30,273 bases of DNA from 66-474 sp036278635 (GTDB lineage: Bacteria > Pseudomonadota > Gammaproteobacteria > Xanthomonadales > Rhodanobacteraceae), in the NCBI GenBank assembly GCA_036278635.1, contig DASUKQ010000149.1, positions 1 through 30,273 of the forward strand, read 5' to 3'. Within the stretch, counting starts at the first letter, position 1. Every line of letters begins with the position of its first letter. The notes below the pieces were generated by a model. The model saw nothing but the letters and a program-made list of their open reading frames with translations. It did not search any database and was not told the origin of the DNA. The position numbers were made by a program, and so were the translations under genes. This document shows, piece by piece, positions 1-8,229 of this stretch.

Positions 1-2
1 TC

Positions 3-1340
3 GTGGTGCGCATCGAGCCCAACGAGTACGGCCGGGGCTTCCTGCGCGGTCCGGCGTCGATCCGCGACGTCGAGCCGCCGCCGCGCATCCGCCTCGACCT
101 GTCCAACAGGAAGCAGGCAGAAGTTTCCATGCGCGACTTGCATGGGCCCTTGCTGCGGCAGGGCGTGGCCTTCTGGTGGGTCGATGGCGGCAGCGGCGCC
201 GCGGACATGCCGGGGCTGAACCCGCAACTCTGGACCAATCGCGTCTTCTACGACCACGCCCGAAAGGCCACGGGGCGCCGCGCATTCATCCTTTCGCGTT
301 ACGGCGGATGGGGCAGCGAGCGCTATCCAGCCTACTTCACCGGCGATACGTACTCGGAATGGCCGGTGCTCGCCTACGAGGTCGCCTACAGCGTACGCGG
401 CGGCAACGTGCTGATCCCCTACATCAGCCACGACATCGGCGGATTCCACGGCGGCAAGATCGATTTCGACCTGTACGCCCGCTGGCTCGAATTCGGCGCG
501 TTCAGTCCGTTGTTGCGTTTGCACAGCGCGCACGAAAATCCGCGCGAAGGAAACCTGCGCATGCCGTGGACATACGGCAGCCGCGGCGTCGCGCTGGCCA
601 GGAAATACTTCACGCTTCACACGCAACTGATCCCCTACACCTATACGTACGCGTGGATTGCGCACGAGAAGTCATTGCCGATCCTGCGTCCGCTGTACCT
701 GCAGGATCCGGATTCCGAAGCATCCTACGAACATCCCTACGAATACTGGTTCGGCAGCGAGATGCTGGTTGCCCCGGTGGTCGATGCCAGCGGCGACCGC
801 ACCGTTTACCTGCCGTCCGGCAAATGGATCGGTTTCTTCGACGGCAGGCGCCACGACGGCGGGACCACCTTCACGGCGCACTACGCCGTCGACGAAACGC
901 CGGTCTTCGTGCGTGACGGCGCGATCATCCCGGAGCAGCCTGCGGATTTCGCCTGGTCGGACGCGAAACCGCTGGATCACGTGATCGTGAATGTTTATGG
1001 ATCGGGCAAGGGTTCTTTCGACCTGTACGAGGACGACGGCATCTCCCTTGCGTACGCACAAAGGCAATACTCCCTGACCCCGATGACGGATGCACCGGCA
1101 GGCGAGGATTTGCACCGAATCGTGATCGGGCCCACCCGCGGCTCGTTTGCAGGCCAGGTGCAGCAGCGGTCGTACGAACTCCGCCTCCACGGGATAGGCA
1201 AGCCGGCGTCGATATCGGTCGATGGCAGCCCGGTCGGACGATGGTCGTGGCGTGCCGATGATGCGACCGCGGCGATCGCCGTCCCGTCGCACTCGATCCG
1301 CGATCGGCTCGTCATCGAGTGGCGCGCGGCCGCGCGATGA
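3..1340 (+). CDS. GH31 alpha-glucosidase-family enzyme, C-terminal part (5' end outside window)
   Basis: Retaining alpha-glycosidase of family GH31; about 445 residues are visible and the reading frame is open to the left edge, so the GTG at base 3 is an internal codon and not the start. The fragment has the second half of the catalytic barrel: WWVDGG (Asp at residue 61 of the fragment, the expected nucleophile), RYGGWGSERYP, FTGDT (Asp115, the expected acid/base) and the HDIGGF substrate-pocket motif. A beta-sandwich with the usual DLYEDDG motif of GH31 C-terminal domains follows. The exact linkage cut (alpha-1,3, 1,4, 1,6 or xyloside) cannot be told. Its stop lies 10 bp from the stop of the convergent oxygenase gene. 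Lying beside two GH65 enzymes, a TonB-dependent receptor and a LacI regulator, it probably belongs to the same sugar-use locus. Any signal peptide is out of view. Confidence 0.93.
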   Translation: MVRIEPNEYGRGFLRGPASIRDVEPPPRIRLDLSNRKQAEVSMRDLHGPLLRQGVAFWWVDGGSGAADMPGLNPQLWTNRVFYDHARKATGRRAFILSRYGGWGSERYPAYFTGDTYSEWPVLAYEVAYSVRGGNVLIPYISHDIGGFHGGKIDFDLYARWLEFGAFSPLLRLHSAHENPREGNLRMPWTYGSRGVALARKYFTLHTQLIPYTYTYAWIAHEKSLPILRPLYLQDPDSEASYEHPYEYWFGSEMLVAPVVDASGDRTVYLPSGKWIGFFDGRRHDGGTTFTAHYAVDETPVFVRDGAIIPEQPADFAWSDAKPLDHVIVNVYGSGKGSFDLYEDDGISLAYAQRQYSLTPMTDAPAGEDLHRIVIGPTRGSFAGQVQQRSYELRLHGIGKPASISVDGSPVGRWSWRADDATAAIAVPSHSIRDRLVIEWRAAAR

Positions 1341-1350
1341 CCGGCAAGGA

Positions 1351-3249
1351 TCAGGAACGCGGGCCGGGCACCGCATCGAACGCGACAGTCAACCGCGTGC
1401 GGTTGCCGGAGAACGGCACCGTGCCATGCCAGAAATAGGACGGGAACAGCACCAGCATGCCCGGCTCGGGACGGACCTCGTGTTCCGGGTGCAATGCCGG
1501 CACCGTCAGGATGCCGGGTTCGCCGAACGTGAGCGCACCCTCGTGCGGTTGCGGCCCGGGCCTGTCGCCGGGCCCCGGATTACGGGACAGCCTGACCTCG
1601 GGCAATTCGATGTAGCAGGCCGATGAAATCCAGCCGCGCGGATGCACGTGGTTGTGGTGGAAGCCGTCGGCACGCAACCGGACCGACCAGCTTCCGTTGA
1701 AGCGGTAGTTGCCGCTGTTCCTGCGTCGCAACCAGTCATCGCCCATGCCCATGCGCACGATGTAATCGCGGATCGGTGCATCGAAGGCCTGGAACAACGC
1801 GCGAATCACGGGATCGTCGCTGCGCGTCAAATCGTTCGTGGTTTCGGTGCCGTGCCGCAGCGACTGGAACAGCAGCGGGTGGCGCAACCGCCCGTGAAGC
1901 TTCTCCAGGCTGCGTTTCAGGTCGGACAGGAAATCGGCCAGACTGGTCCAGGGCGCCGGGGCTTCGAGTTGGCAGGGAACGACGAGCTTCCGATAGTCGC
2001 ACAGCCGCGCGTAACGTTCGTCGCCCAGCAGGCGCCAGGCCGTCGTCTGCAGCGCGATCAGGTATTGGTCATCCGGCTCCCCCGCCAACAACGCTTCGCA
2101 CAATGGCAGCGCCGCGTGCGCATCCCCGACGCCAAGTTGCGACGCCGCCATGAGCTTGCGCGCCGCCACGTCGCCCGGCGTCGCGCGCGCGGCACGTTGT
2201 GCCAGTTCGAGCGCAACCCCGGGATCGAATTCGAGCGCCGCAAGGCCCGCGCGCACCAGCAACGACGACGGCGCATGCGGCCGCTCGACCCTCGGCGCAA
2301 GGCATGCGTGGGCGGCACGCGGATCACCGGCGCCCTGCAACACGGCGGCCTTGGCAGCCCACAATGCGTCGTTGTTGGCGAATTTTCCGAGCGCTTCGTC
2401 CAGCAGCGCGGTCGCTTGCGCGGTATCGCCGGTGCGCATCCACACCAGCCTCGCCAGATCGTCATGGGCAGCGATGTGTTGGGGATCGAGCCGCAGGCAA
2501 TCGCGCAACGCCGCCTCCGCTTGCTCGAATGACCCGAGCGCGACCAGGCTGCGCGCTTGCGCATGCCACAGGGCGGCCGAACGAGCGCCGCGCGCGGCGG
2601 CTTGCCGCACGGCGCGCCCGGCTTCTTCGTGGCGGCCGGATGCTTGGAGGGCCGCGGCCAGCGCGAGCGCGGCGCCCGCGTTTCCCGGGGCGTTCGCCGA
2701 CAGGCGCGAGTAGAACCCGATCGCCTCGCCGCGCCGCCCGAGCCCCACCAGCGCCGCGACGTGTTGTGCCGCAAGCTCGGGCGCGGCCTGGCCCGACGCG
2801 CAGATTGGCCCGGCGACCGCGAGCGCCTCGGCGAAGCGGCGCCGGTCATTGCAATGCCGGGCCAGCACGAACGCCGCGTGCGGATCCGTCGGCTTGCCCG
2901 TCGCGGCACGCCGCAGCCACCGTTCGGCCTCCGCCTGCCGCCCGCTGTTGAGCAGAAGCTCGCCAAGCATCGTCATCGACGGCGGCCACGCCGGATCGAG
3001 GGCGATCGCGTCGCGAAGCGTCCGCTCCGCCCCCGCCGCGTCGCCAAGCGCCAGCTCGACGCCGCCCAACAAACGCCGTGCTTCGGCGTAACCGGGGTGG
3101 GCCGCGACAGCCACCTGCAAACGAGCGTGCGCCGCACGCAGATCCCCCCTCTTCAGCAGGTCGCTGATGCCCTGCATCTCGGCGAGCAACGTGGCTGGAA
3201 TCACGTTGCGCTTCCCGGAACTTTCGACTGGATCGGCGTGGCGGCCCAT
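1351..3249 (-). CDS. TPR-repeat protein with C-terminal 2OG-Fe(II) oxygenase domain
   Basis: Residues about 20-400 are Ala/Leu-rich helical repeats of TPR spacing (for example AEARRLLGGVELALGDAAGAE). The last about 200 residues match the putative 2OG-Fe(II) oxygenase group (PF13759-like): FHHNHVHPRGWISSACYIELPE gives the two metal-side histidines, and LFPSYFWHGTVPFSGNRTRLTVAFD gives the distal His and the Arg that holds 2-oxoglutarate. I chose the ATG at 3249 (632 aa), with a GGA about 8 nt upstream; the frame stays open to an ATG at 3300 that would add 17 residues of poor quality. No signal peptide, so probably cytoplasmic. It follows the two GH65 genes on the same strand after about 230 bp and may be the last gene of that operon. 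The substrate is unknown; proteins of this type are annotated only by domain. Confidence 0.85.
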   Translation of the reverse strand: MGRHADPVESSGKRNVIPATLLAEMQGISDLLKRGDLRAAHARLQVAVAAHPGYAEARRLLGGVELALGDAAGAERTLRDAIALDPAWPPSMTMLGELLLNSGRQAEAERWLRRAATGKPTDPHAAFVLARHCNDRRRFAEALAVAGPICASGQAAPELAAQHVAALVGLGRRGEAIGFYSRLSANAPGNAGAALALAAALQASGRHEEAGRAVRQAAARGARSAALWHAQARSLVALGSFEQAEAALRDCLRLDPQHIAAHDDLARLVWMRTGDTAQATALLDEALGKFANNDALWAAKAAVLQGAGDPRAAHACLAPRVERPHAPSSLLVRAGLAALEFDPGVALELAQRAARATPGDVAARKLMAASQLGVGDAHAALPLCEALLAGEPDDQYLIALQTTAWRLLGDERYARLCDYRKLVVPCQLEAPAPWTSLADFLSDLKRSLEKLHGRLRHPLLFQSLRHGTETTNDLTRSDDPVIRALFQAFDAPIRDYIVRMGMGDDWLRRRNSGNYRFNGSWSVRLRADGFHHNHVHPRGWISSACYIELPEVRLSRNPGPGDRPGPQPHEGALTFGEPGILTVPALHPEHEVRPEPGMLVLFPSYFWHGTVPFSGNRTRLTVAFDAVPGPRS

Positions 3250-3482
3250 TGTTGTTCCATCATCGTCCCATTTGCACGTGTCAACCACTGCCCCCTGCAT
3301 CTTCCTGATGTCCCAGCCGACGGTCGAAAAACTTCACCATCACCGCGTAGCTTCTTTCGATTCCGGCATTTCCGGGTGTTGCGTGGATGAACCAGGCCAC
3401 GGCTTCGCCGGTCAGCGATTCCGGACGCCGTCATCCCGCACATCGTCCTGCGTGACATCGGGTTCATGACACGACTCCAGGG

Positions 3483-5747
3483 TCACCTGCGTTGCAGTCG
3501 GGCTTTGCCGTCGGCCGCGCGCCGGACGACAATGTCGATGGTGCTGCCGCGGAAAGTGACGTTCTTGAGCGTCATGGATTTCCAGCCCTCGGGCAGCACC
3601 GGCGGGTAGGCCTCGACGAGGCCGGCCGGCTCGATCCGCAGCCCGGTGAGCCCGAACACCATACCCTGCACGAATCCGGCGGAGCCGGTGAGGAACCACC
3701 CGACGTTGTTGCCCGGTGTTTCGGTACGCACGTTGTAGGGCGATTTCAGCATGTCCGGTGCGAAATTGCGCTCGAGCCAGCGTGTCGTATCGGCGGCGTT
3801 GCCGAGCGCGGCGGCCGCGATCGTGAGCGGCGCGAGTCCCATCGTGGTCGGCGTCGCACCAGGTTTCTCCAGCGGCGCGGCGACGAGCTGGTAGTCGTTG
3901 TGCCGCACGGTCACGTCCATCTTCAGGTCGAGGGAAGGAAACACCAGGAATGCCAGGTCGGTGTCGCCGGGATCGTGCAGGCGCACATCCGGATCCAGGG
4001 CGTCGTGGTGCCGGCCCGTCGCGGAAAACGGGACGTACAGCTTCGCCGCGATTTCCTCCCAGCGGGGATCGGGTGTGGCACCGACCCGCTTTGCAGCCTT
4101 GCCGGCGATCCTCAAGGCCTTGGCGGCCGACACGTTGGTGAACGTGTCATTGTCCACGTGGGCGTAAGGCTCCATGACCGACACGACATCGTGAATTTCG
4201 TAGCGTCGTTTCGAAGCATTGTACGTCGCGCGACTGGTCCAGAATTCGGCCACGTCGCGGATCACCGGCCACCCGCTCTGGCGCAACCAGTCGAGGTCAT
4301 GCGTTGCCAACCAGTATTGCCATTGGGCGATGGCGATGTCCGCGTTGACATGGATTTCCCCGACGCTGAGGCGATGGGCGGCGTAAAGGACCTGTTCGCT
4401 GCCATTCCCGGGATCGGCTTCCCACGGGTACTTGGCTCCGGCGAAACCCGCATCGCGTGCACGCTGTTGCGCGGCCGGCAGCGTGCGATCGCGGAACATC
4501 ACGATGGAACGCGCGCGCTCCGGGTGCAGCAACAGCAGCGCAGGCAGGATCCAGGTGTCGCTGTCCCAGAACACGTGGCCGACGTAGCCGGTGGTCATGC
4601 CGCACGCACCGATACCCCACGCCGTATCCGGCGCCACGTTGGCGAGCAGGTAATACAGGTCCGAGTGCACGGCGAGTTGTGCCGCCGGGTCGCCATCGAC
4701 CAGGATGTCCGATTGCCACAGTTTCGCCCACGCCGCGCGTTGCCCGTCGAGCATCGCCGCGAAGCCGTGATCGCGCGCCGCCTTCGCCAATGCCAGGTCC
4801 GCCCGCGCGTCGCCGCCCCAACCATCGCGTGACACGGCAACGTATTTGGTGAATGCGTAAGTCCTTCCCTTTTCCAGCTTGACGCGCAGGTTCAGCGCAA
4901 GGCGATGCCCGCTCCGGTCGAGCCTGGTTTCGACCGGGTGCACGCCTTGCGGCAATTGCACCGCAACGGCCTCGCCCATCCGTTTGCCGTTCGTCGCTTG
5001 CCCGTCCAGCCGCAGTGTGAGATCCGCGATGTCGCCATCGGCCGCCAGTATCCGCGTGTCGCCGCGGTACCAGATGGCGGCTCGATCGGGCGTTGCCGGG
5101 GGCAACGCTTTCAATGCAAGTCCGTGCGCCTCCAGTGCTTGTCGGAACCGGTCGCCCGTCAGCCCTGTGTCGCCCGGCAATTTGGCCAGCGGCAGTCGCG
5201 GCAAGGACTGCGCCCACAACACCAGCGGAAACGAGAGTTCCACGACGCCGTCGAACTCCGGCGTAACCGCGAACCGTTGCGCGGCCAGATGCGGCGATGC
5301 CTCGCTGGCGAAGGTGACCACGTCGATGCGCGTTGCCTTCCCGTGATCGACGTAGCGATAGCTCGTCGTCAGCGTACCGTCGTGCAGGTTCAAGACCTGC
5401 CTGTAGTCCTGGAACACCGAAGGGTCCAGCGGTGCGAGGTTCAACCCTGTGCCTGACGCGCCCACGCGGTAGTCGATGCCGCTCCAACCCGGAATCGCCG
5501 CCGGCCGCGCGATATCGTCCTTGCCGTAATCCATGAACGCAACAAGGTAGGAGACGTTGCTTTCGGTGCCGCGGGGCGAGGTGAACGTCGAGAGATGGCC
5601 ATTGGCCAATTGGCCGGGGAAGTACGAACCAAAGTCCTTCGCCGTTGCGAACAGCAGGAAGCTCGGGTCCGTCGCCGCCAGTGCCGCAGGCGAGGCGCAG
5701 CCGAATACCGGCAGCAGCAATCCGAGGCGGAGCCATCGATGTTTCAT
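3483..5747 (-). CDS. Exported GH65 family glycoside hydrolase (paralogue A)
   Basis: 754 aa with an N-terminal signal peptide (KHRWLRLGLLLPVFGCASPAALA, then ATDPSF), so it acts in the periplasm or beyond. The middle of the protein has the GH65 (alpha/alpha)6-barrel hallmarks: HVFWDSDTWILPALLLLHP, then MEPYAHVDNDTFTN, where Glu526 aligns with the general-acid Glu of the DEYH motif in maltose, trehalose and kojibiose phosphorylases. Further on, RTETPGNN supplies Glu676, in the place where GH65 hydrolases (acid trehalase, human PGGHG, bacterial kojibiose hydrolase) keep a second Glu as general base; phosphorylases lack it. I therefore infer an inverting alpha-glucoside hydrolase. The linkage (1,1, 1,2 or 1,3) is unknown. 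It lies 55 bp downstream of a paralogue of similar length and layout, evidently a tandem duplication. Confidence 0.9.
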   Translation of the reverse strand: MKHRWLRLGLLLPVFGCASPAALAATDPSFLLFATAKDFGSYFPGQLANGHLSTFTSPRGTESNVSYLVAFMDYGKDDIARPAAIPGWSGIDYRVGASGTGLNLAPLDPSVFQDYRQVLNLHDGTLTTSYRYVDHGKATRIDVVTFASEASPHLAAQRFAVTPEFDGVVELSFPLVLWAQSLPRLPLAKLPGDTGLTGDRFRQALEAHGLALKALPPATPDRAAIWYRGDTRILAADGDIADLTLRLDGQATNGKRMGEAVAVQLPQGVHPVETRLDRSGHRLALNLRVKLEKGRTYAFTKYVAVSRDGWGGDARADLALAKAARDHGFAAMLDGQRAAWAKLWQSDILVDGDPAAQLAVHSDLYYLLANVAPDTAWGIGACGMTTGYVGHVFWDSDTWILPALLLLHPERARSIVMFRDRTLPAAQQRARDAGFAGAKYPWEADPGNGSEQVLYAAHRLSVGEIHVNADIAIAQWQYWLATHDLDWLRQSGWPVIRDVAEFWTSRATYNASKRRYEIHDVVSVMEPYAHVDNDTFTNVSAAKALRIAGKAAKRVGATPDPRWEEIAAKLYVPFSATGRHHDALDPDVRLHDPGDTDLAFLVFPSLDLKMDVTVRHNDYQLVAAPLEKPGATPTTMGLAPLTIAAAALGNAADTTRWLERNFAPDMLKSPYNVRTETPGNNVGWFLTGSAGFVQGMVFGLTGLRIEPAGLVEAYPPVLPEGWKSMTLKNVTFRGSTIDIVVRRAADGKARLQRR

Positions 5748-5802
5748 GCGACCTCCCGCCGACCCGGATCCGGCCGGCGTGCACTTCGGTGGCCGCGATC
5801 CA

Positions 5803-8049
5803 TCACCTGGATTTGCGCGCCAGCTTCACCTTGCCGTCGGCATCGCGGTCGATCGTGATGTCGTAGTGCCTGCCGCGGAAACTGACGTCTTTCAAAGTGA
5901 CCGACTTCCAGTCCGGCGGCAGGATCGGCGCGTAGGCCTGCTCCAGCCCCTTCCCATCGATGCGAAGTCCGCTCAGGCCGTACAGGAAGTTCTGCACGAA
6001 TCCCGCCGAGGTTGCGAGCAGATAGCCGGCGTTGTTGGTCGCGGTTTCGGTGCGGACGTTGAACGGTGGCTGCAGGAAGCCCTCGAGGTTGCGATGGATC
6101 CAGTAGCCCACGGCCTTGGCCTCGCCGACTTCGGCCGCACCCACGGTCATCATCACCATCATCATTTCGTTCGGGTTGTCGCCGTGGGTTTTCAGAGCCT
6201 GCAACTGGAAGTCGAAATCGTTGCGCCGCACTTCGGGCGACATCGGCATGTCGAGGTTCGGATACATCAGGAAGATCAGCGACGACCCCCACCACGTGAC
6301 CTTGTCGTGCGGCACCGAAGGATCGAAGTCGTAATGGCGCTGCGCCTTGTCATCGAACGGGATGTACATCTTCGCCGCGATCGTCGCCCACGCGGGATCG
6401 GGCTTCGCGCCGACCAGCGCGGCGGCTTTCGTCGCGATCCGCAGGGCCTTGGCGGCGGCGGCGTTGGTGAAGGTGTCGTTGGGCACGTCATCGTAGGCCT
6501 CGTCGGTCGAGGTGACGTGCAGGATCCCGTAGCGGTCTTCCGCCTTGTTCCAGGTCACGCGGCTTTTCCAGAACTCGGCGATGCCTTCGATCACCGGCCA
6601 ACCGTATTGCTTCAACCAGGCGCGGTCGCCGGTCGCGAGCCAGTATTGCCACTGCGCGATCGCGATATCGGCGTTGACGTGGACCTCGCGATACACGCCA
6701 TGGGCGAAATGCGGCGTGACATCGATGCCCTTCTGCGGATCCGATTCCCACGGGTACATCAGGCCCTTCACGCCGTATTGTTTCGCGCGTTCGCGCGCGC
6801 CCTGCATGGTTCGGCTCCGGAACATCACGATCGACCTGGCGCGCTCCGGATGCAGCAACAGCAAGGCCGGGAATACCCACGAATCGGCGTCCCAGAACAC
6901 GTGCCCGGCATAATTCGGCGTCAGCGCGCAGGCACCGACCGACCACGCCGTGTCGACGGTGGTGTTGGACAGCAGGTAGTAGAGGTCAGAATGCAACGCC
7001 CGCTGCACCTTCTCATCCTTGTCGACCACGATGTCGGATTTCCACAAGGCGTGCCAGGCTGCGACGTGGCGCGCGAGCAGTCGCTCGAAGCCTGACGAGC
7101 GCGCCTTCACCGCCAGCGCAAGGTCGGCCTCGCCGTCGCCGCCCCAATCCTCGCGCGACGCCGCGATGTACTTGGTGAAGGTGTAGGCAACACCCTTGTG
7201 CACGTCCGCGACGACATTCAGTGACAGCTTTCCGGCGGTCTTCTCCAGCTTCACGCTCACGATCTCCAGGTCGCGCGGCAATTCGATGGCTGCCGCCTCG
7301 GACATCGACAGCCCGTTCACGGCGCGGCCGTCCAGCCACAACGTCCGCTGCTTCGCGCTGCCGCCGTCCGCGGTGACACGCGTGGTGCCCGGATACCAGA
7401 CCGGCGCGCGGTCGGGCGTGGGGACCGGCTTGTCGTTCAGGTTCTGTCCGCTTGCGATCACCGCATCGATCATCTGGTCGCCGGTCATGCCCGCGATCGG
7501 AAAGCGCGGCTGGTGGCCCGACCACAGCCGGAATGGAAACTGCAATTGCACCTTGCCGTCGAATTGTGGCGTCAGGACGATGCGGGAGGCGGCGAGATGC
7601 GTATCGGCCTGGCTGACGAAGGTCGTGACGTTGACGTCGGTGGCCTTGCCCGCGTACACGAAGCGATAGCTCGTGGTGAGCGTCGCGTCGTGCATGTTCA
7701 ATGTCTGCGCGTAGTTCGCGAAGATTTCCGGATCAAGCCGGGTCGAATTCATCCAGCCGGTGCCCGGGTTGTAGTCGATCTCGCTCCATCCCGGGATTGC
7801 GGCGGGTCTCGAAATATCGTCGCCGGTGTAGTCCATGAACGCGACCATGTAACCCATCGCCGGCTCGGTGCCGCGCGCCGTGGTCATGGTCGAAAAGTAG
7901 CCGTTGGCGAGGTATGACGGGAAATAGGAACCGAAATTCTTCGCGGTCGCCGTCAACAGGAAACTCGGGTCGGTTGCACAAAGACCCGTGGCCGGCGCAA
8001 GGAGCGCGAGCACGCACAGGCCGGGAAGCAGGAGATGGCCGCGTTTCAT
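5803..8049 (-). CDS. Exported GH65 family glycoside hydrolase (paralogue B)
   Basis: 748 aa, with a signal peptide (KRGHLLLPGLCVLALLAPATGLCA, then TDPSF). It is collinear with paralogue A from the first residues of the mature protein (FGSYFP..LANG) to the last 30, and shares HVFWDADSWVFPALLLLHP and the ERARSIVMFR segment. The catalytic-acid region differs: STDEAYDDVPNDTFTN with Glu517, against SVMEPYAHVDN in A. The hydrolase-type second Glu is kept (RTETATNN, Glu668), and the two Glu lie 151 residues apart, almost the same as in A (150). The difference next to the acid suggests that the two copies prefer different linkages or chain lengths. It lies 180 bp downstream of the TonB-dependent receptor on the same strand; a strong stem-loop in that gap may tune the level relative to the receptor. 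Confidence 0.9.
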   Translation of the reverse strand: MKRGHLLLPGLCVLALLAPATGLCATDPSFLLTATAKNFGSYFPSYLANGYFSTMTTARGTEPAMGYMVAFMDYTGDDISRPAAIPGWSEIDYNPGTGWMNSTRLDPEIFANYAQTLNMHDATLTTSYRFVYAGKATDVNVTTFVSQADTHLAASRIVLTPQFDGKVQLQFPFRLWSGHQPRFPIAGMTGDQMIDAVIASGQNLNDKPVPTPDRAPVWYPGTTRVTADGGSAKQRTLWLDGRAVNGLSMSEAAAIELPRDLEIVSVKLEKTAGKLSLNVVADVHKGVAYTFTKYIAASREDWGGDGEADLALAVKARSSGFERLLARHVAAWHALWKSDIVVDKDEKVQRALHSDLYYLLSNTTVDTAWSVGACALTPNYAGHVFWDADSWVFPALLLLHPERARSIVMFRSRTMQGARERAKQYGVKGLMYPWESDPQKGIDVTPHFAHGVYREVHVNADIAIAQWQYWLATGDRAWLKQYGWPVIEGIAEFWKSRVTWNKAEDRYGILHVTSTDEAYDDVPNDTFTNAAAAKALRIATKAAALVGAKPDPAWATIAAKMYIPFDDKAQRHYDFDPSVPHDKVTWWGSSLIFLMYPNLDMPMSPEVRRNDFDFQLQALKTHGDNPNEMMMVMMTVGAAEVGEAKAVGYWIHRNLEGFLQPPFNVRTETATNNAGYLLATSAGFVQNFLYGLSGLRIDGKGLEQAYAPILPPDWKSVTLKDVSFRGRHYDITIDRDADGKVKLARKSR

Positions 8050-8176
8050 CGCAAAGCTCCGGACGAAGAAGTGACGGAAGCGGAATCGGACTCACGCGAC
8101 CGCACGTGGCACGCGCCCGTCTAAGTCATCAACGATACCGTGTCGGCCGGTCGAAGGCGCGTGGCGTCGCGCCGGA

Positions 8177-8204
8177 CCCCGACGCGCGCAACCGCGCGCC
8201 GGGG
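8177..8204 (-). terminator. Strong GC stem-loop between the receptor and GH65 genes
   Basis: A 12-bp stem (one G-U pair) closes a 4-nt loop: on the transcribed minus strand CCCCGGCGCGCG, GTTG, CGCGCGTCGGGG. It lies about 25 nt after the receptor stop codon. No U-tract follows, so it is not a classical intrinsic terminator. It could be a partial terminator or a 3' stabiliser of the receptor message, as often seen after receptor genes whose product is needed in excess over downstream genes. Confidence 0.45.
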
Positions 8205-8229
8205 CCGGACCATGCAACGATGCCGCGTT

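Noticed and set aside
3250..3482. TTGACA at 3284-3279 (-) as promoter of the oxygenase gene
   Set aside because: No acceptable -10 at 16-18 nt, and transcription would begin at or beyond the chosen start codon.
5557..7095. Long plus-strand frame of 512 codons with a run of six His
   Set aside because: It lies antisense to the two GH65 genes, has no ribosome site or recognisable domain, and arises from the high GC third-position bias.
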